Below, piece after piece: positions 9,731 to 20,971 of a DNA stretch of 64,000 nt (positions are counted from its first letter, which is position 1; each line of letters starts with the position of its first letter). The stretch lies in assembly GCA_016278325.1 (NCBI GenBank), contig JADQCB010000001.1, forward strand, positions 1 through 64,000, written 5' to 3'. Under the pieces are notes generated by a model. That model was not told the origin of the DNA. It saw nothing but the letters and a program-made list of their open reading frames with translations, and searched no databases. The DNA comes from Actibacterium sp. Its GTDB lineage: Bacteria; Pseudomonadota; Alphaproteobacteria; Rhodobacterales; Rhodobacteraceae. The position numbers and the translations under genes are program-made.

Positions 9731-10903
9731 TCAGATGACGACCACGTCCAGCGGCGGGAAACCGTTGAAACCGACCGAGGAATAGGTCGAGGTATAGGCG
9801 CCGCAGGCGCGGATGATGATCCGGTCGCCCGATTTCAACCCCAGGGGCAGCTGGAGCGGGCGTTTTTCATACAGCACGTCGGCGCTGTCGCAGGACGGGC
9901 CGGCCATGATGCAGGCGCCGGTTTCCTCGTGGTCGCGATCGGTGGTGAACTGATAGCGGATCGCCTCGTCCATCGTCTCGGCCAGGCCCGAGAACTTGCC
10001 GATATCCAGATAGACCCAGCGATGGGTGTCGCTGTCGGACTTGCGCGAGACCAGCAGAACCTCGGCCGCGATCATGCCGGCCTCGGCCACCAGGCCCCGG
10101 CCCGGCTCGGCCATCACCCGGGGCACGTCGCCGAAACGGGCGGCCACCAGCTCCATCACCCCCGCGGCATAGCGGGTCGGATGCTCGATCTGCTCGCCGT
10201 AGAAGGCGGGAAAACCGCCGCCGATGTTCAGCAGGCTCAGGTCATGGCCCGCGGCGCGGGCGCGATGCCAGATCTCGGCCACCTGGTCCAGCGTGGCGGT
10301 CCACATCGCGGCCTTCCGGGTCTGGGATCCGACATGGAACGAAAATCCCACCGGGTGCAGACCCAGCCGCGTTGCCCGGGCCAGAAGCGGCAGCGCCTTG
10401 TCCCGGGCGCAACCGAACTTGCGCGACAGCGGCCAGTCGGCCTCGGACGCATCGACGATCAGGCGGATATAGACCTGCGCGCCGGGGGCGTGCTCGGCGA
10501 TCTTGTCAAGCTCTTCCTCGGCGTCGGCTGCGAACAGACCGATCCCCGCGTGATGCGCGAAGGCAATGTCGGAGGCGCGCTTGACCGTATTGCCGAAGGA
10601 GATCGTCTCGGGCGCCGCGCCGAGGCTCAGGCAAAGCTCGATCTCGGCGCGCGAGGCGGCATCGAAATGCGAACCCAGTTCGATCAGGGTCTCGATGATC
10701 GCCCGATCGGGGTTGGCCTTCACCGCGTAATGGATGTCGGCGCGCCCAAGCCCGTCTTTCAGCGCACGGAACTTTTCGGCCACCGCCTGGGTGTCCAGCA
10801 CCAGCGTCGGCCGGTCGAAATGTGTGGCGCGGATGTAGCTTTCGATGCGCGAGGCAGGTGCAACAGCGGCACGTCCGACAAAGTCGGTGATCGTAGCGTT
10901 CAT
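9731..10903 (-). CDS. Ornithine/lysine decarboxylase-like, PLP fold type III (Odc family)
   Basis: 390 aa. It probably decarboxylates ornithine to putrescine, the entry to polyamine synthesis. The N-terminal alanine-racemase-like barrel has HYAVKANPD, whose Lys62 would bind PLP, with HVGSQ, NIGGGFP and EPGRGLV as phosphate-binding and active-site motifs. The C-terminal GPSCDSADVLYE carries the catalytic Cys338 and substrate Asp of eukaryotic-type ODCs. The ATG at 10903 has AGGAG at good distance; the ATG at 10909 lies directly on the ribosome site. Its stop and the sulfatase stop converge with six bases between. It interrupts the dcw cluster between murD and ftsW. Confidence 0.92.
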   Translation of the reverse strand: MNATITDFVGRAAVAPASRIESYIRATHFDRPTLVLDTQAVAEKFRALKDGLGRADIHYAVKANPDRAIIETLIELGSHFDAASRAEIELCLSLGAAPETISFGNTVKRASDIAFAHHAGIGLFAADAEEELDKIAEHAPGAQVYIRLIVDASEADWPLSRKFGCARDKALPLLARATRLGLHPVGFSFHVGSQTRKAAMWTATLDQVAEIWHRARAAGHDLSLLNIGGGFPAFYGEQIEHPTRYAAGVMELVAARFGDVPRVMAEPGRGLVAEAGMIAAEVLLVSRKSDSDTHRWVYLDIGKFSGLAETMDEAIRYQFTTDRDHEETGACIMAGPSCDSADVLYEKRPLQLPLGLKSGDRIIIRACGAYTSTYSSVGFNGFPPLDVVVI

Positions 10904-11147
10904 GGTCATCTCCTATAGACCCGGCCATACATGACCGCTCACTTCCAAGGGAGACGTTACCGTCGCTACTTAACCGCTGGGCGTACCAGTGCCCGGACAG
11001 AGGCGCGTGCGTTGGCGTCTATGATTGCGCATCTAGGGCCGCGCCCGAGTCGTTGCAACAGGCAATATCGGCGGGACGAAAAAATCGGTGCACAGCCCCG
11101 CGCGCGTTGCATTTTCGTCGCAGCTCCTTGCCGGGGACTTTCCGGGA
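10904..11147 (-). promoter_or_regulatory. Upstream region of the odc gene, possible structured leader
   Basis: The 244 bases between murD and odc hold no convincing ORF. On the minus strand there is TTGCAA, 16 bases, then CTAGAT (promoter-like). Downstream of it are short stems, including GGGC/GCCC and GACG-GTAA-CGTC (a GNRA-type loop). Alphaproteobacterial ornithine decarboxylase genes are known to carry a conserved speF leader RNA; whether this is one cannot be decided by eye. Confidence 0.35.
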
Positions 11148-12566
11148 CTACCCGCGCCCGCCGGCCCGCGCCAGCGCCTTTTTCACCTGCGCGATGAAAT
11201 CCTCGCCGCGCTTCTCGAAATTGTCGTACTGGTCGAAACTGGCCGTGGCCGGGGCCAGCAGCACGGTGTCGCCATCCGTGGCCTCTTCGGCGGCGCGGGC
11301 CACGGCGCGCTCCATCGTCTCACAGACCTCGTGCGGGATATCGGCCAGGTGCAGCGCGAAGGCGGCAGCCTCGCGCCCGATGACATAGGCCTTGGCGACA
11401 TGGCCCAGCTGCGCCGTCACCGGGCCCAGCCCGCCCTCCTTCTCCAGCCCGCCGCAGATCCAGCGGATGCGCGGGAAGGCGGCCAGCGCCCTGGCCGCGC
11501 TGTCGGCATTGGTGGCCTTGGAATCGTTGACGAAACGCACGCCGCCCGCCTCGGCCACCAGCTGGCTGCGATGCGGCAGCCCCTCGAAGCTGTGGAATGC
11601 CTGTTCGATGAGTTTCGGCGCCAGGCCCAGCGTGCGCGCGGCGGCATAGGCGGCGCAGGCGTTCTGGTGGTTATGCGCGCCGGGCAGGCCCGCCACCGCG
11701 CGCAGGTCGATCGCGGCAACCTGTCGCCCCTTGCGCCATTCGGCAAGAAAACCCTTGCGCGCAAAGACCATCCAGCCCGGTCCGGCCAGTTTGCGATCCG
11801 CCGAGACGCGGATCAGCCGCCCGTCGCCCCCGCCCTCGGCCATCTGGTTGGCCAGGTACTGGCCCTCGACCTCGTCCACGCCGATGATCGCGCGTTCGGG
11901 TCCGCCCTCGGCGAACAGCCGGCGCTTGGCCGCGAAATAACCGCCCAGCCCGCCGTGCCGGTCCAGGTGATCGGGCGAGAAGTTCGTGAACACGGCGATG
12001 TCGGGGGTCAGGGCGCGGGCCAGTTCGGTCTGATAGCTGGACAGTTCCAGCACCACGATCCCGCCATCGCCGGGCGGGTCGATATCCAGCACGCCGCGCC
12101 CGATATTTCCGGCAAGCTGCACCGCGCGCCCGGCGTCGCGCAGGATGTGGTGGATCAGCGCGGCGGTGGTCGATTTGCCGTTGGACCCGGTCACCGCAAT
12201 CACCCGCGGCGGGCTGTCGTGATGGTCCCATTCGCCGGTCGCCAGCGAGCGGAAGAACAGGCCGATATCGTTGTCCACCGGCACGCCCGCCTCCCAGGCA
12301 AGACGGACCACGCGATGGGGCGCGGGATAGAGATGCGCGATGCCGGGCGAGACGATCAGCGCGGCGATCCCCTGCCAGGCCTCGGGGCGGGTCAGGTCGG
12401 CAACCGCGAAGCCTTCGGCCGCGGCCGTGTCGCGCGCCGCCGCATTGTCGTCCCAGACCAGCAGCTCGGCCCCGCCCGCGCGCAGCGCGCGGGCCGCGGA
12501 CAGCCCCGACCGGCCGAGGCCGAGAATGGCAACCCGCTCTGCCTCGTAACCGCGTACTGAAATCAT
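11148..12566 (-). CDS. murD: UDP-N-acetylmuramoyl-L-alanine--D-glutamate ligase MurD
   Basis: 472 aa. ATP-dependent addition of D-Glu to UDP-MurNAc-L-Ala. The N-terminal Rossmann motif is [16 protein letters not shown], the P-loop is [13 protein letters not shown], and [26 protein letters not shown] and GGLEKEGG are typical of the central and C-terminal domains. The ATG has GGAGG four bases upstream. It is the last gene of the first dcw block. In most relatives ftsW follows directly, but here the decarboxylase, sulfatase and methyltransferase genes intervene. Confidence 0.96.
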   Translation of the reverse strand: MISVRGYEAERVAILGLGRSGLSAARALRAGGAELLVWDDNAAARDTAAAEGFAVADLTRPEAWQGIAALIVSPGIAHLYPAPHRVVRLAWEAGVPVDNDIGLFFRSLATGEWDHHDSPPRVIAVTGSNGKSTTAALIHHILRDAGRAVQLAGNIGRGVLDIDPPGDGGIVVLELSSYQTELARALTPDIAVFTNFSPDHLDRHGGLGGYFAAKRRLFAEGGPERAIIGVDEVEGQYLANQMAEGGGDGRLIRVSADRKLAGPGWMVFARKGFLAEWRKGRQVAAIDLRAVAGLPGAHNHQNACAAYAAARTLGLAPKLIEQAFHSFEGLPHRSQLVAEAGGVRFVNDSKATNADSAARALAAFPRIRWICGGLEKEGGLGPVTAQLGHVAKAYVIGREAAAFALHLADIPHEVCETMERAVARAAEEATDGDTVLLAPATASFDQYDNFEKRGEDFIAQVKKALARAGGRG

Positions 12567-12699
12567 GATGCCTCCGACCGGCTTGCCCGTTTGATCCGGG
12601 GCACAGATAGACCGCAGACGCGGCAGAGACCAGCCCCGCAGGACGGGCCGGCAACGCTGCGCCCCGGTTCCAGCCGGGCCCGCCGGGCGGGGACGGTTG

Positions 12700-13785
12700 C
12701 TAGCGCACCTTGAGCGTCGCCAGGCCGATCAGTGCCAGGATCAGCGCGATGATCCAGAACCGGATCACGATCTGCGGCTCGGCCCAGCCCTTTTTCTCGA
12801 AATGATGGTGGATCGGTGCCATCAGGAACACGCGCTTGCCGGTGCGCTTGAAATAGACCACCTGGATGATCACGCTCATCGCCTCGATCACGAACAACCC
12901 GCCGACGATGGCAAGCACGATTTCATGCTTGGTGGACACCGCGATCGCGCCAAGCGCGCCGCCCAGGGCCAGTGACCCGGTATCGCCCATGAACACCGCC
13001 GCCGGCGGTGCGTTGTACCACAGGAACCCCATGCCGCCGCCGATCAGCCCAGCGGTGAAAATCAGGATCTCGCCGGTGCCAGGCACATAATGCAGTTCCA
13101 GATATTCGGTATAATCCACGCGCCCGACGACATATGCGATGACGCCCAGGGTGCCGGCCGCGATCATCACCGGCATGATCGCAAGCCCGTCCAGCCCATC
13201 GGTCAGGTTCACCGCGTTGGCTGAGCCGACGATCACGAGCATCACGAAGGGGATATAGAAATATCCCAGGTTGATCAGCGTGTTCTTGAACACCGGCAGC
13301 GCCAGTTGATACGAAAGCTCGTCCGGGTGCAGAAGCGCGGCCGCATATCCCGCGGCCGCGGCGATCACCAGGCCGATGCCGAAGCGCACCCGTCCCGGCA
13401 CCCCCTTGGCGTTGTTTCGGGCGATCTTGGCATAGTCATCGGCAAATCCCACCGCGCCGAAGCCGATGGTGACACAGAGAACCAGCCAGACATAGGGAAT
13501 ATCCAGCCGCGCCCACAGCAATGTCGATAGGATCACCGCGCCCAGGATCAGCACCCCGCCCATCGTGGGTGTGCCGGCCTTGGCCTCCAGGTGGCTGACC
13601 GGGCCGTCGGCGCGGATCGGCTGACCATTGCGCTGACGCCGGCGCAGAAGGTTGATCAGCGGCCGGCCGAACAGGAACCCGAAGATCAGCGCGGTGAAGA
13701 ACGCGCCGCCGGCGCGGAAGGTGATATAGCGGAACAGGTTGAACAGGTCGCCCCCGTCCGAGAATCCGCTCAACCAGTACAACAT
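12700..13785 (-). CDS. mraY: Phospho-MurNAc-pentapeptide-transferase MraY
   Basis: 361 aa, about ten transmembrane helices. It transfers phospho-MurNAc-pentapeptide to undecaprenyl phosphate, forming lipid I. Conserved cytoplasmic motifs are present: [15 protein letters not shown] (Asp pair), [25 protein letters not shown] and the C-terminal [15 protein letters not shown]. The start MLYWLSGF was chosen because it matches the family N-terminus; the frame runs 23 codons further upstream into the end of murF. Sixteen bases separate it from murF. Confidence 0.97.
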   Translation of the reverse strand: MLYWLSGFSDGGDLFNLFRYITFRAGGAFFTALIFGFLFGRPLINLLRRRQRNGQPIRADGPVSHLEAKAGTPTMGGVLILGAVILSTLLWARLDIPYVWLVLCVTIGFGAVGFADDYAKIARNNAKGVPGRVRFGIGLVIAAAAGYAAALLHPDELSYQLALPVFKNTLINLGYFYIPFVMLVIVGSANAVNLTDGLDGLAIMPVMIAAGTLGVIAYVVGRVDYTEYLELHYVPGTGEILIFTAGLIGGGMGFLWYNAPPAAVFMGDTGSLALGGALGAIAVSTKHEIVLAIVGGLFVIEAMSVIIQVVYFKRTGKRVFLMAPIHHHFEKKGWAEPQIVIRFWIIALILALIGLATLKVR

Positions 13786-13801
13786 GTGCTTTCCCTGCCC
13801 C

Positions 13802-15234
13802 TCAGCCCGACGTCGGGATCGCTTGTCCCAATTTGCGCAAGGCGTCAACCACAAGCGACACGCGGCTGCCCTTGGATCCTTTCACAAGAACCACGTCGCC
13901 CGCATCCACAAGCGCATGGGCGCGCGCGGCCAGGGCCTCGGCGGTTTCATGCCAGCCGCCGCGTTGTCGTTCGGGAAGCGCGTCGTGCAGCGCCCGCATC
14001 CGCGGACCGACGCAATGCACCAGCGCCACGTCGGCCAGCGACGGATCCTCGGCGATCGCACGGTGCAGGGCGATCTCGGTCCGGCCGAGCTCCAGCATGT
14101 CGCCGAGCACCGCAATTCGCCGCCCGCGCGCCACGCGGCCGATGCCGTCCTCGGGCCGGGCCGCGGCGAGCACTTCCAGCGCCGCCGAAACCGAGGCGGG
14201 ATTGGCGTTGAATGCGTCGTCGATCAGGTCGAAGGAAAGCCGTTCGTCGACGATATCCAGCATCACCCGCTGCCGCGTGCCGCGCCCGGCCGGCGGCGCC
14301 CATCGGCCCAGATCCGACGCCGCGATCGCCCCGTCAAGACCCAGTGCCGCCGCGGTGGCAAGCACCGCCAGCGCGTTCAGCGCAAAATGGCCCCCCGCCG
14401 TGCCGAGCTTGAACAGGATGGCTGCGTCCCCCGCGCTGGCCTGGACCACCGTCGCGTCATCGTGCAGCGTGACCCGGCGCAGGCGAAAGTCGCACCCCTC
14501 CGCCGCGCCAAAGCGCAAGACCCGTGCGCCGCAGGCGGCCGCCTTGTCGAACAGGATCGGGCTGACCGGCAGATCGGCGTTCAGCACGGCCGTTCCGCCG
14601 GGGTCCAGCCCGTCGAGGATCGACGCCTTTTCATGCGCGATCCCGGTAATATCCTCGAACGCCTCCAGGTGGGCGGGCGCAACGGTGGTGATCACCGCGA
14701 TGTCGGGACGAGCCAGCCGCGCCAGCGGGGCAATCTCGCCGGGGCGGTTCATGCCGATCTCGATCACCGCGAAATCCGCCTCGGGCGGCAGCCGGGCCAG
14801 GGTCAGGGGCACGCCCCAGTGGTTGTTGAAACTGGCCTCGGCCGCATGCACAAGGCCCTGCCGGTCCAGCACCACGCGCAACATCTCCTTGGTCGAGGTC
14901 TTGCCGACCGAGCCGGTAATGGCGACGACCCGCGCCCGGCTTCGCGCCCGGCCGGCCCGGGCCAGCGCCTGCAACCCGGCCAGCACGTCATCGACGATCA
15001 GCAAGGGCGCGTCGGCGGGAACGTCATCGGGTATGCGTGAGACCAGCGCCGCCGCGGCGCCGTTCGCCAGGGCCTGCGCAACGAAATCGTGCCCGTCGCG
15101 CCGGTCGGTCAGGGCCACGAACAGATCGCCCGGCGCCAGGCTTCGCGTGTCGATCGAAACGCCGGTGGCCTGCCAGTCGCCCTGCGCCCGCCCGCCAGTG
15201 CCGCGCGCCGCCTCGGCCGCGCTCCACAGAACGC

Positions 15235-15238
<4 letters not shown>
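13802..15238 (-). CDS. murF: UDP-MurNAc-tripeptide--D-alanyl-D-alanine ligase MurF
   Basis: 478 aa. Adds D-Ala-D-Ala to complete the UDP-MurNAc-pentapeptide. The ATP motif [14 protein letters not shown], then [24 protein letters not shown], the NANPAS motif and GDMLELG in the C-terminal domain are all characteristic. The start overlaps the murE stop by four bases (ATGA). Length is normal. Confidence 0.96.
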
Positions 15239-16722
<1,484 letters not shown>

Positions 16723-16736
16723 GCGGACCCCCGCTG

Positions 16737-18521
16737 TCAGTTCCCGGCGAGTGTTACCCCGAAGCCGGGTGCAGGTTCAATCGCCGGCCGCAGCCCGAGC
16801 AACGGCGCGACGCGCCGGATGATCTCGGCGGCGACCGGCACGGCGGTCCAGCCCGCGGTGCGGCGCGGCTCCGATCCGGTCCTGTCCTCCGGCTCGTCGA
16901 GCGTCACCACCAGCACATAGCGCGGATCGTCGGCCGGGAACATGCTGGCAAAGGTGGAAATCACGCGGTCCTTGTAATACCCGCCCGTCGGTTTCGGCTT
17001 GTCGGCGCTGCCGGTCTTGCCGGCCACGGCATAGCCCTCGACATCGGCCATGCTGGCGGTGCCCCGGACCACGACCTGGCGCAGCATCTTGCGCACCTTC
17101 GCCGACACCGTTTCGGAAATCACCCGTTCGCCCTGCTGCACCCCGTTTCCGGCCAGAAGGGTCGGCTCGATCCGCCGGCCGCCATTGGCGATCGTGGCAT
17201 AGGCCGCGGCCAGGTGCAGGGGGCTGACCGACAGCCCGTGCCCGTAAGAGATCGTCATGGTCGACAGCTCGGACCATTTCGCGGGCAGCAGCGGCTCGAT
17301 TCCCGGCGCCTCGACCATCTCCAGCCCGGTCGGTTTCAGCAGGCCCAGCCGACCCAGGAAATCGCGCTGTCGTTCGGCGCCGATCTTCTGGGCGATATGC
17401 GCGGTGCCGATATTCGAGCTTTCGACGATCACGTCGGTGACCGACAGCTTGTCGCCGTAATCGTGGAAATCGTTGATCGAATACTTGCCCCAGCGCAACG
17501 GCCCCTCGGTGTCGATCATCGTGTCGGGCTCGACCAAGCCCAGCTCGAGCGCCTGCGCGATCGCGAAGGTCTTGAAGGTCGACCCCAGTTCATAGACGCC
17601 CTGGACGGCGCGGTTGAACAGCGGACTGTCCGAGGGATGCCCCATGTTCAACGGGGCCGGCCGGTCATTGGGATCGAAATCGGGCAAGCTGATCAGCGAA
17701 ATGACCTCGCCGGTATGCACATCCATCAGCACTGCCGCCGCCCCCTTGGCGTTCAGAAGCGTCATCCCGCCGGCCAGCACCCGGCGCGCCGCCGCCTGCA
17801 CCGTCAGATCCAGCGACAGGCGCAGCGGTGCCGCGCCGTTGGCCGGATCGCGCAGATATTCGTCAAAGGCCTTTTCGACCCCGGCCACGCCGACCACCTC
17901 GGCCGAATGTACGCCCTCTTGCCCGAAGCGCGTGCCCCCCAGGACATGGGCCGCCAGCTTGCCATTGGGGTAAAGCCGCATCTCGCGCGGACCGAACAGC
18001 AGGCCGGGATCGCCGATATCATGCACTTGCTGCATCTGTTCGGGGCTGATCTGCCGCTTGATCCACAGGAACTTGCGCTTGCCGGTGAACTGCCGAAGCA
18101 GCCGGTCGCGGTCGAGATCGGGGAAGATTTCGGCAAGCTCCCGCGCGGCGCGGGCCTTGTCGATCATGAGCGGCGGCTGCGCGTAAAGCGAATGCGTCGC
18201 AAGGTTGGTGGCCAGGATGCGCCCGCGCCGGTCGGTGATATCGGCCCGCTGCGCCACAATTGCAGCGCCCGAGGCGATTGCGCGCGGCTCGCCCGGTTCG
18301 TCGGAGGCGGCCAGCACCGCCATCCGCCCCCCCACGGCCGTGAACGCACACAGGAACAGAAAACCCAGGATCAGCAGTCGCCCCTCGGCCCGGGCCCGGG
18401 CGCGATCGCGCATCTGCTCATGACGCAGGCGCAGGTTCTCGCGTTCGATGGCTTCGGGGTTCTCGCCCCGCGCGCGGGCGTCCAGGATCCGCGCCAGCGG
18501 GCGCAGCGGCGTGCGGATCAT
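16737..18521 (-). CDS. ftsI: Septal peptidoglycan transpeptidase FtsI (PBP3)
   Basis: 594 aa, class B penicillin-binding protein. It has a short cytoplasmic N-terminus rich in arginine, one membrane helix at about residues 49-67, a dimerisation domain with DRRGRILATNL, and a transpeptidase domain. Active-site motifs are S314TFK, S368SN and KTGS at 502-505. It crosslinks septal peptidoglycan with FtsW. The start overlaps the ftsL stop by four bases. Confidence 0.96.
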   Translation of the reverse strand: MIRTPLRPLARILDARARGENPEAIERENLRLRHEQMRDRARARAEGRLLILGFLFLCAFTAVGGRMAVLAASDEPGEPRAIASGAAIVAQRADITDRRGRILATNLATHSLYAQPPLMIDKARAARELAEIFPDLDRDRLLRQFTGKRKFLWIKRQISPEQMQQVHDIGDPGLLFGPREMRLYPNGKLAAHVLGGTRFGQEGVHSAEVVGVAGVEKAFDEYLRDPANGAAPLRLSLDLTVQAAARRVLAGGMTLLNAKGAAAVLMDVHTGEVISLISLPDFDPNDRPAPLNMGHPSDSPLFNRAVQGVYELGSTFKTFAIAQALELGLVEPDTMIDTEGPLRWGKYSINDFHDYGDKLSVTDVIVESSNIGTAHIAQKIGAERQRDFLGRLGLLKPTGLEMVEAPGIEPLLPAKWSELSTMTISYGHGLSVSPLHLAAAYATIANGGRRIEPTLLAGNGVQQGERVISETVSAKVRKMLRQVVVRGTASMADVEGYAVAGKTGSADKPKPTGGYYKDRVISTFASMFPADDPRYVLVVTLDEPEDRTGSEPRRTAGWTAVPVAAEIIRRVAPLLGLRPAIEPAPGFGVTLAGN

Positions 18522-18865
18522 GGCTTTTGCTCCAGGTTACCGACCAGGTCGATCGGCGTCGAGATCGCGGGCAGCTCTGCCAGCGGATAGGATACCTGCC
18601 GGATCAGGCCGAACTGCTCGGGGCGCAACGGCATCAGGCCCAGGCGGTCGAAATTCAGTTCGGCCAGCTCGGCAAGCCGCTCGGGCCGGTTCAGATAGGC
18701 CCATTCGGCCCGCAGCATCGCCAGGGTCGCGCGCATCTCGGCGATCTGCGTTTGCAGGCTCTCGACCTGGTCCAGCGCCTGCCGGGTTCGATAATTCTCC
18801 TGATAGGCCCAGAAGGCCAGCGCCATGACTGCAAGCGTGGAAAGAACGAAATAGAATGGTCGCAT
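18518..18865 (-). CDS. ftsL: Cell division protein FtsL
   Basis: 115 aa bitopic protein. One membrane helix near the N-terminus (FVLSTLAVMALAFWAY) is followed by a heptad-rich coiled-coil (about residues 27-65: TRQALDQVESLQTQIAEM) and NRPERLAELAELNFDRLGL, which is typical of alphaproteobacterial FtsL. It would form the FtsQLB subcomplex at the septum. The call rests on size, topology and position between rsmH and ftsI. The ATG immediately follows the rsmH stop codon, with no spacer. Confidence 0.9.
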   Translation of the reverse strand: MRPFYFVLSTLAVMALAFWAYQENYRTRQALDQVESLQTQIAEMRATLAMLRAEWAYLNRPERLAELAELNFDRLGLMPLRPEQFGLIRQVSYPLAELPAISTPIDLVGNLEQKP

Positions 18866-19870
18866 CTAGCCAGCCCCCCTTGTCATCATCGCCGGCAGGC
18901 CCAGGGCGGCACGATCCGCCTCTCCTGCCGGGGCATCCGTGCGTTCGGCCACCCGCAGCTTGGCCGAGCGGGCGCGTGCATTGCTTTCGATCTCGGCCGG
19001 GTCCGGCGCTATGGCGCGGCGCGACAGCAGGCGGAAGCGGGGCGCGTCGCGCGCGATTTCGGGGCCATGACGGCTGCCGCGGCCGCCCCCGCCCGAGCGT
19101 TGCTGAAGAAACCGCTTCACGATTCGGTCCTCGATGGAGTGAAAGGTCACGACGGCCAGCTTTCCGCCCGGCCGCAACGCCCGCTCCGCGGCGCCCAGCC
19201 CCGCGACCAGTTCACCAAGCTCATCGTTCACCGCGATGCGGACGGCCTGGAAACTGCGCGTGGCGGGATGAACCTGGCCGGGCTTCGGGCGCGGCAGGCA
19301 TTTCTCGACGACCGCGGCCAGTTGCGCGGTGGTCTCGAAGGGCTGCACATTGCGCGCGGCGACGATGGCCCGCGCGATCCGGCGCGAGGCACGCTCTTCG
19401 CCATATTGAAACAGGATATCAGCCAGCAGCTTTTCATCGGCCTCGTTGACCAGATCGGCCGCTGTCGGGCCGGCCCGGCTCATCCGCATGTCGAGCGGCC
19501 CGTCCTTCATGAAGGAAAAGCCGCGTTCGGCCTGGTCCAGCTGCATCGACGACACGCCCAGATCCAGGACCACGCCATCCAGCGGTTCGTCGCTGTAGCT
19601 GTCGAGCCGCGAAAAACGGCCCTCGACCAGCTTCAGCCGATCGCCCCATTCAGCCGCCCAGCCCGCCGCCATTGCCAGCACCGACGGGTCGCGATCCACG
19701 CCGATGACCTTTTCCGCCCCGGCGTTCAACAGCCCCAGCGCATAGCCGCCCGCGCCGAAGGTGCCGTCCAGCCACAGCCCGCGCACCGGCGCCACCGCCG
19801 TCAGAAGCGGACGCAACAGGACGGGAACATGGGGTCGGTCGGCAGATGCGGAAGACGCCGGCGCCATCAT
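18866..19870 (-). CDS. rsmH: 16S rRNA (cytosine(1402)-N(4))-methyltransferase RsmH
   Basis: 334 aa. Methylates N4 of C1402 in 16S rRNA. The N-terminal [10 protein letters not shown], the SAM motif [34 protein letters not shown] and the C-terminal [16 protein letters not shown] are diagnostic. The start overlaps the mraZ stop (ATGATG; either Met is possible). It sits second in the dcw cluster, as in most bacteria. Confidence 0.96.
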   Translation of the reverse strand: MMAPASSASADRPHVPVLLRPLLTAVAPVRGLWLDGTFGAGGYALGLLNAGAEKVIGVDRDPSVLAMAAGWAAEWGDRLKLVEGRFSRLDSYSDEPLDGVVLDLGVSSMQLDQAERGFSFMKDGPLDMRMSRAGPTAADLVNEADEKLLADILFQYGEERASRRIARAIVAARNVQPFETTAQLAAVVEKCLPRPKPGQVHPATRSFQAVRIAVNDELGELVAGLGAAERALRPGGKLAVVTFHSIEDRIVKRFLQQRSGGGGRGSRHGPEIARDAPRFRLLSRRAIAPDPAEIESNARARSAKLRVAERTDAPAGEADRAALGLPAMMTRGAG

Positions 19871-20376
19871 GCCCCGGATGCCTCCGCACCGTCGAGCAGC
19901 GAGAGCGGGTCGAAATCCTCTGGCAACTCGTCCAGCCAGGCTTCGGTTCTGGCCAGTTCTTCGCTTTCATAGGTTTCGGGCTTCCAGATCTGGAACGTGT
20001 CACCCGAGGCGATGAAGAACGCCTCGCCCTTCAGCCCGATCTTGTCGCGAAGCTTCTGCGGCAGCACCAGGCGGCCATCGCCATCGACCTCGGTCGGGTA
20101 GGACTGGCCGTGAATCAACCGCTCCAGCATCCGGCGCGGCATCGAACCGCGCGGCATGGCATCGATCCGGCGATCCACCTCGTCGATCGCCTCGATCGTG
20201 TAGCATTCCAGGAATTTGCGGCGATGATCGCCATAGACGATCACCAGCTGGGGGCGCAGACCCTCTTTCCAGTCGGGATCGCCGGCCTCCAGCACACGGC
20301 GAAACAGGGCCGGAATCGAAACCCTGCCCTTGCTGTCCACCTTGTGGTGGCTTTCGCCTCTGAACCGTCGCGCCAC
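19867..20376 (-). CDS. mraZ: Transcriptional regulator MraZ
   Basis: 169 aa. Two tandem AbrB-like SpoVT folds, each with the family DxxxR motif ([10 protein letters not shown] near the N-terminus, [10 protein letters not shown] near residue 100). The fold assembles into rings that bind repeated TGGG boxes and control the dcw promoter. The start is GTG, with AAGGAG nine bases upstream. It is the first gene of the cluster, and the long region upstream contains four sites with the expected 10-bp period, which suggests autoregulation. Confidence 0.95.
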   Translation of the reverse strand: MARRFRGESHHKVDSKGRVSIPALFRRVLEAGDPDWKEGLRPQLVIVYGDHRRKFLECYTIEAIDEVDRRIDAMPRGSMPRRMLERLIHGQSYPTEVDGDGRLVLPQKLRDKIGLKGEAFFIASGDTFQIWKPETYESEELARTEAWLDELPEDFDPLSLLDGAEASGA

Positions 20377-20639
20377 TGTCCGACGCTCCTTGCGTTACGT
20401 CCCGCCGTTGCCCCGGCGGAGACGAAAACGGCGGATTGAGCCGCTGCCACTGCCCAATCCGCCGCCCTCGTCCCACGTCGGGGTGTCCAACTGCGCAAGC
20501 CACCTGGGGGGATGTCTGCTCGCGTGCGCGTCGGATCTCTGTTTTCCGATGAATGCGGGTGCCTGTATGAAACCTGACTTTCGCCTCGTTCGGGGTCTTG
20601 ATCGCCCCTTGATGTGCCCGTCTCCATCCGATGAACAAG

Positions 20640-20663
20640 GGATGCCATGGGAATTCATGGAAA
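20640..20663 (+). promoter_or_regulatory. MraZ-box-like site A (three repeats)
   Basis: AGGG, TGGG and TGGA start at 20640, 20650 and 20660, exactly 10 bases apart. This corresponds to the known TGGGN boxes separated by five bases. It contains CATGGGAATTCATGG. Confidence 0.55.
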
Positions 20664-20791
20664 TCAATGTTTTTCTATCGCTAGAGACAGCGGAAAATGG
20701 CCCTGGCGCCTTTTGACGGCCATGCTATCGCGGGTATTTCTTCGGCGAGACATCACTATATGTGGAGTGATCGAGAAAGCAGCACAAAATA

Positions 20792-20805
20792 TGGGAATTT
20801 TTGGG
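20792..20805 (+). promoter_or_regulatory. MraZ-box-like site B (two repeats)
   Basis: TGGG at 20792 and 20802, a 10-bp period, inside ATGGGAATTTTTGGGCAA. Confidence 0.55.
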
Positions 20806-20820
20806 CAACGGCCAGACTTC

Positions 20821-20834
20821 CCCATGAATTCCCG
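20821..20834 (-). promoter_or_regulatory. MraZ-box-like site C (two repeats, reversed)
   Basis: On the minus strand CGGG and TGGG are 10 bases apart within CGGGAATTCATGGGG. The core GGGAATTCATGG is shared with sites A and D. Confidence 0.55.
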
Positions 20835-20942
20835 GAAATTTTCTCAAATCAGCAAATCAACCGCGCTCCGAGGCGGGATTCACCCTGAATCCTGCGAATC
20901 GCGCGCATGATTCGTCGGAAAAGGCACCGGCGCATTTCGTGA

Positions 20943-20956
20943 CCCATGAATTCCCG
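20943..20956 (-). promoter_or_regulatory. MraZ-box-like site D (two repeats, reversed)
   Basis: Minus strand GCGGGAATTCATGGGTC, with CGGG and TGGG 10 bases apart. It lies only about 16 bases after the stop of the upstream acetyltransferase gene. Confidence 0.5.
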
Positions 20957-20971
20957 CAAGCCGGGCCGGCG

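Larger units (their letters stand above)
20377..20971. promoter_or_regulatory. Long regulatory region upstream of mraZ
   Basis: This 595-base gap between the acetyltransferase stop and mraZ contains no convincing gene. It is AT-richer than its surroundings between about 20640 and 20850. It holds four GGG arrays with 10-bp spacing (listed separately), all more than 260 bases before the mraZ start, which implies a long 5' leader. Confidence 0.6.
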
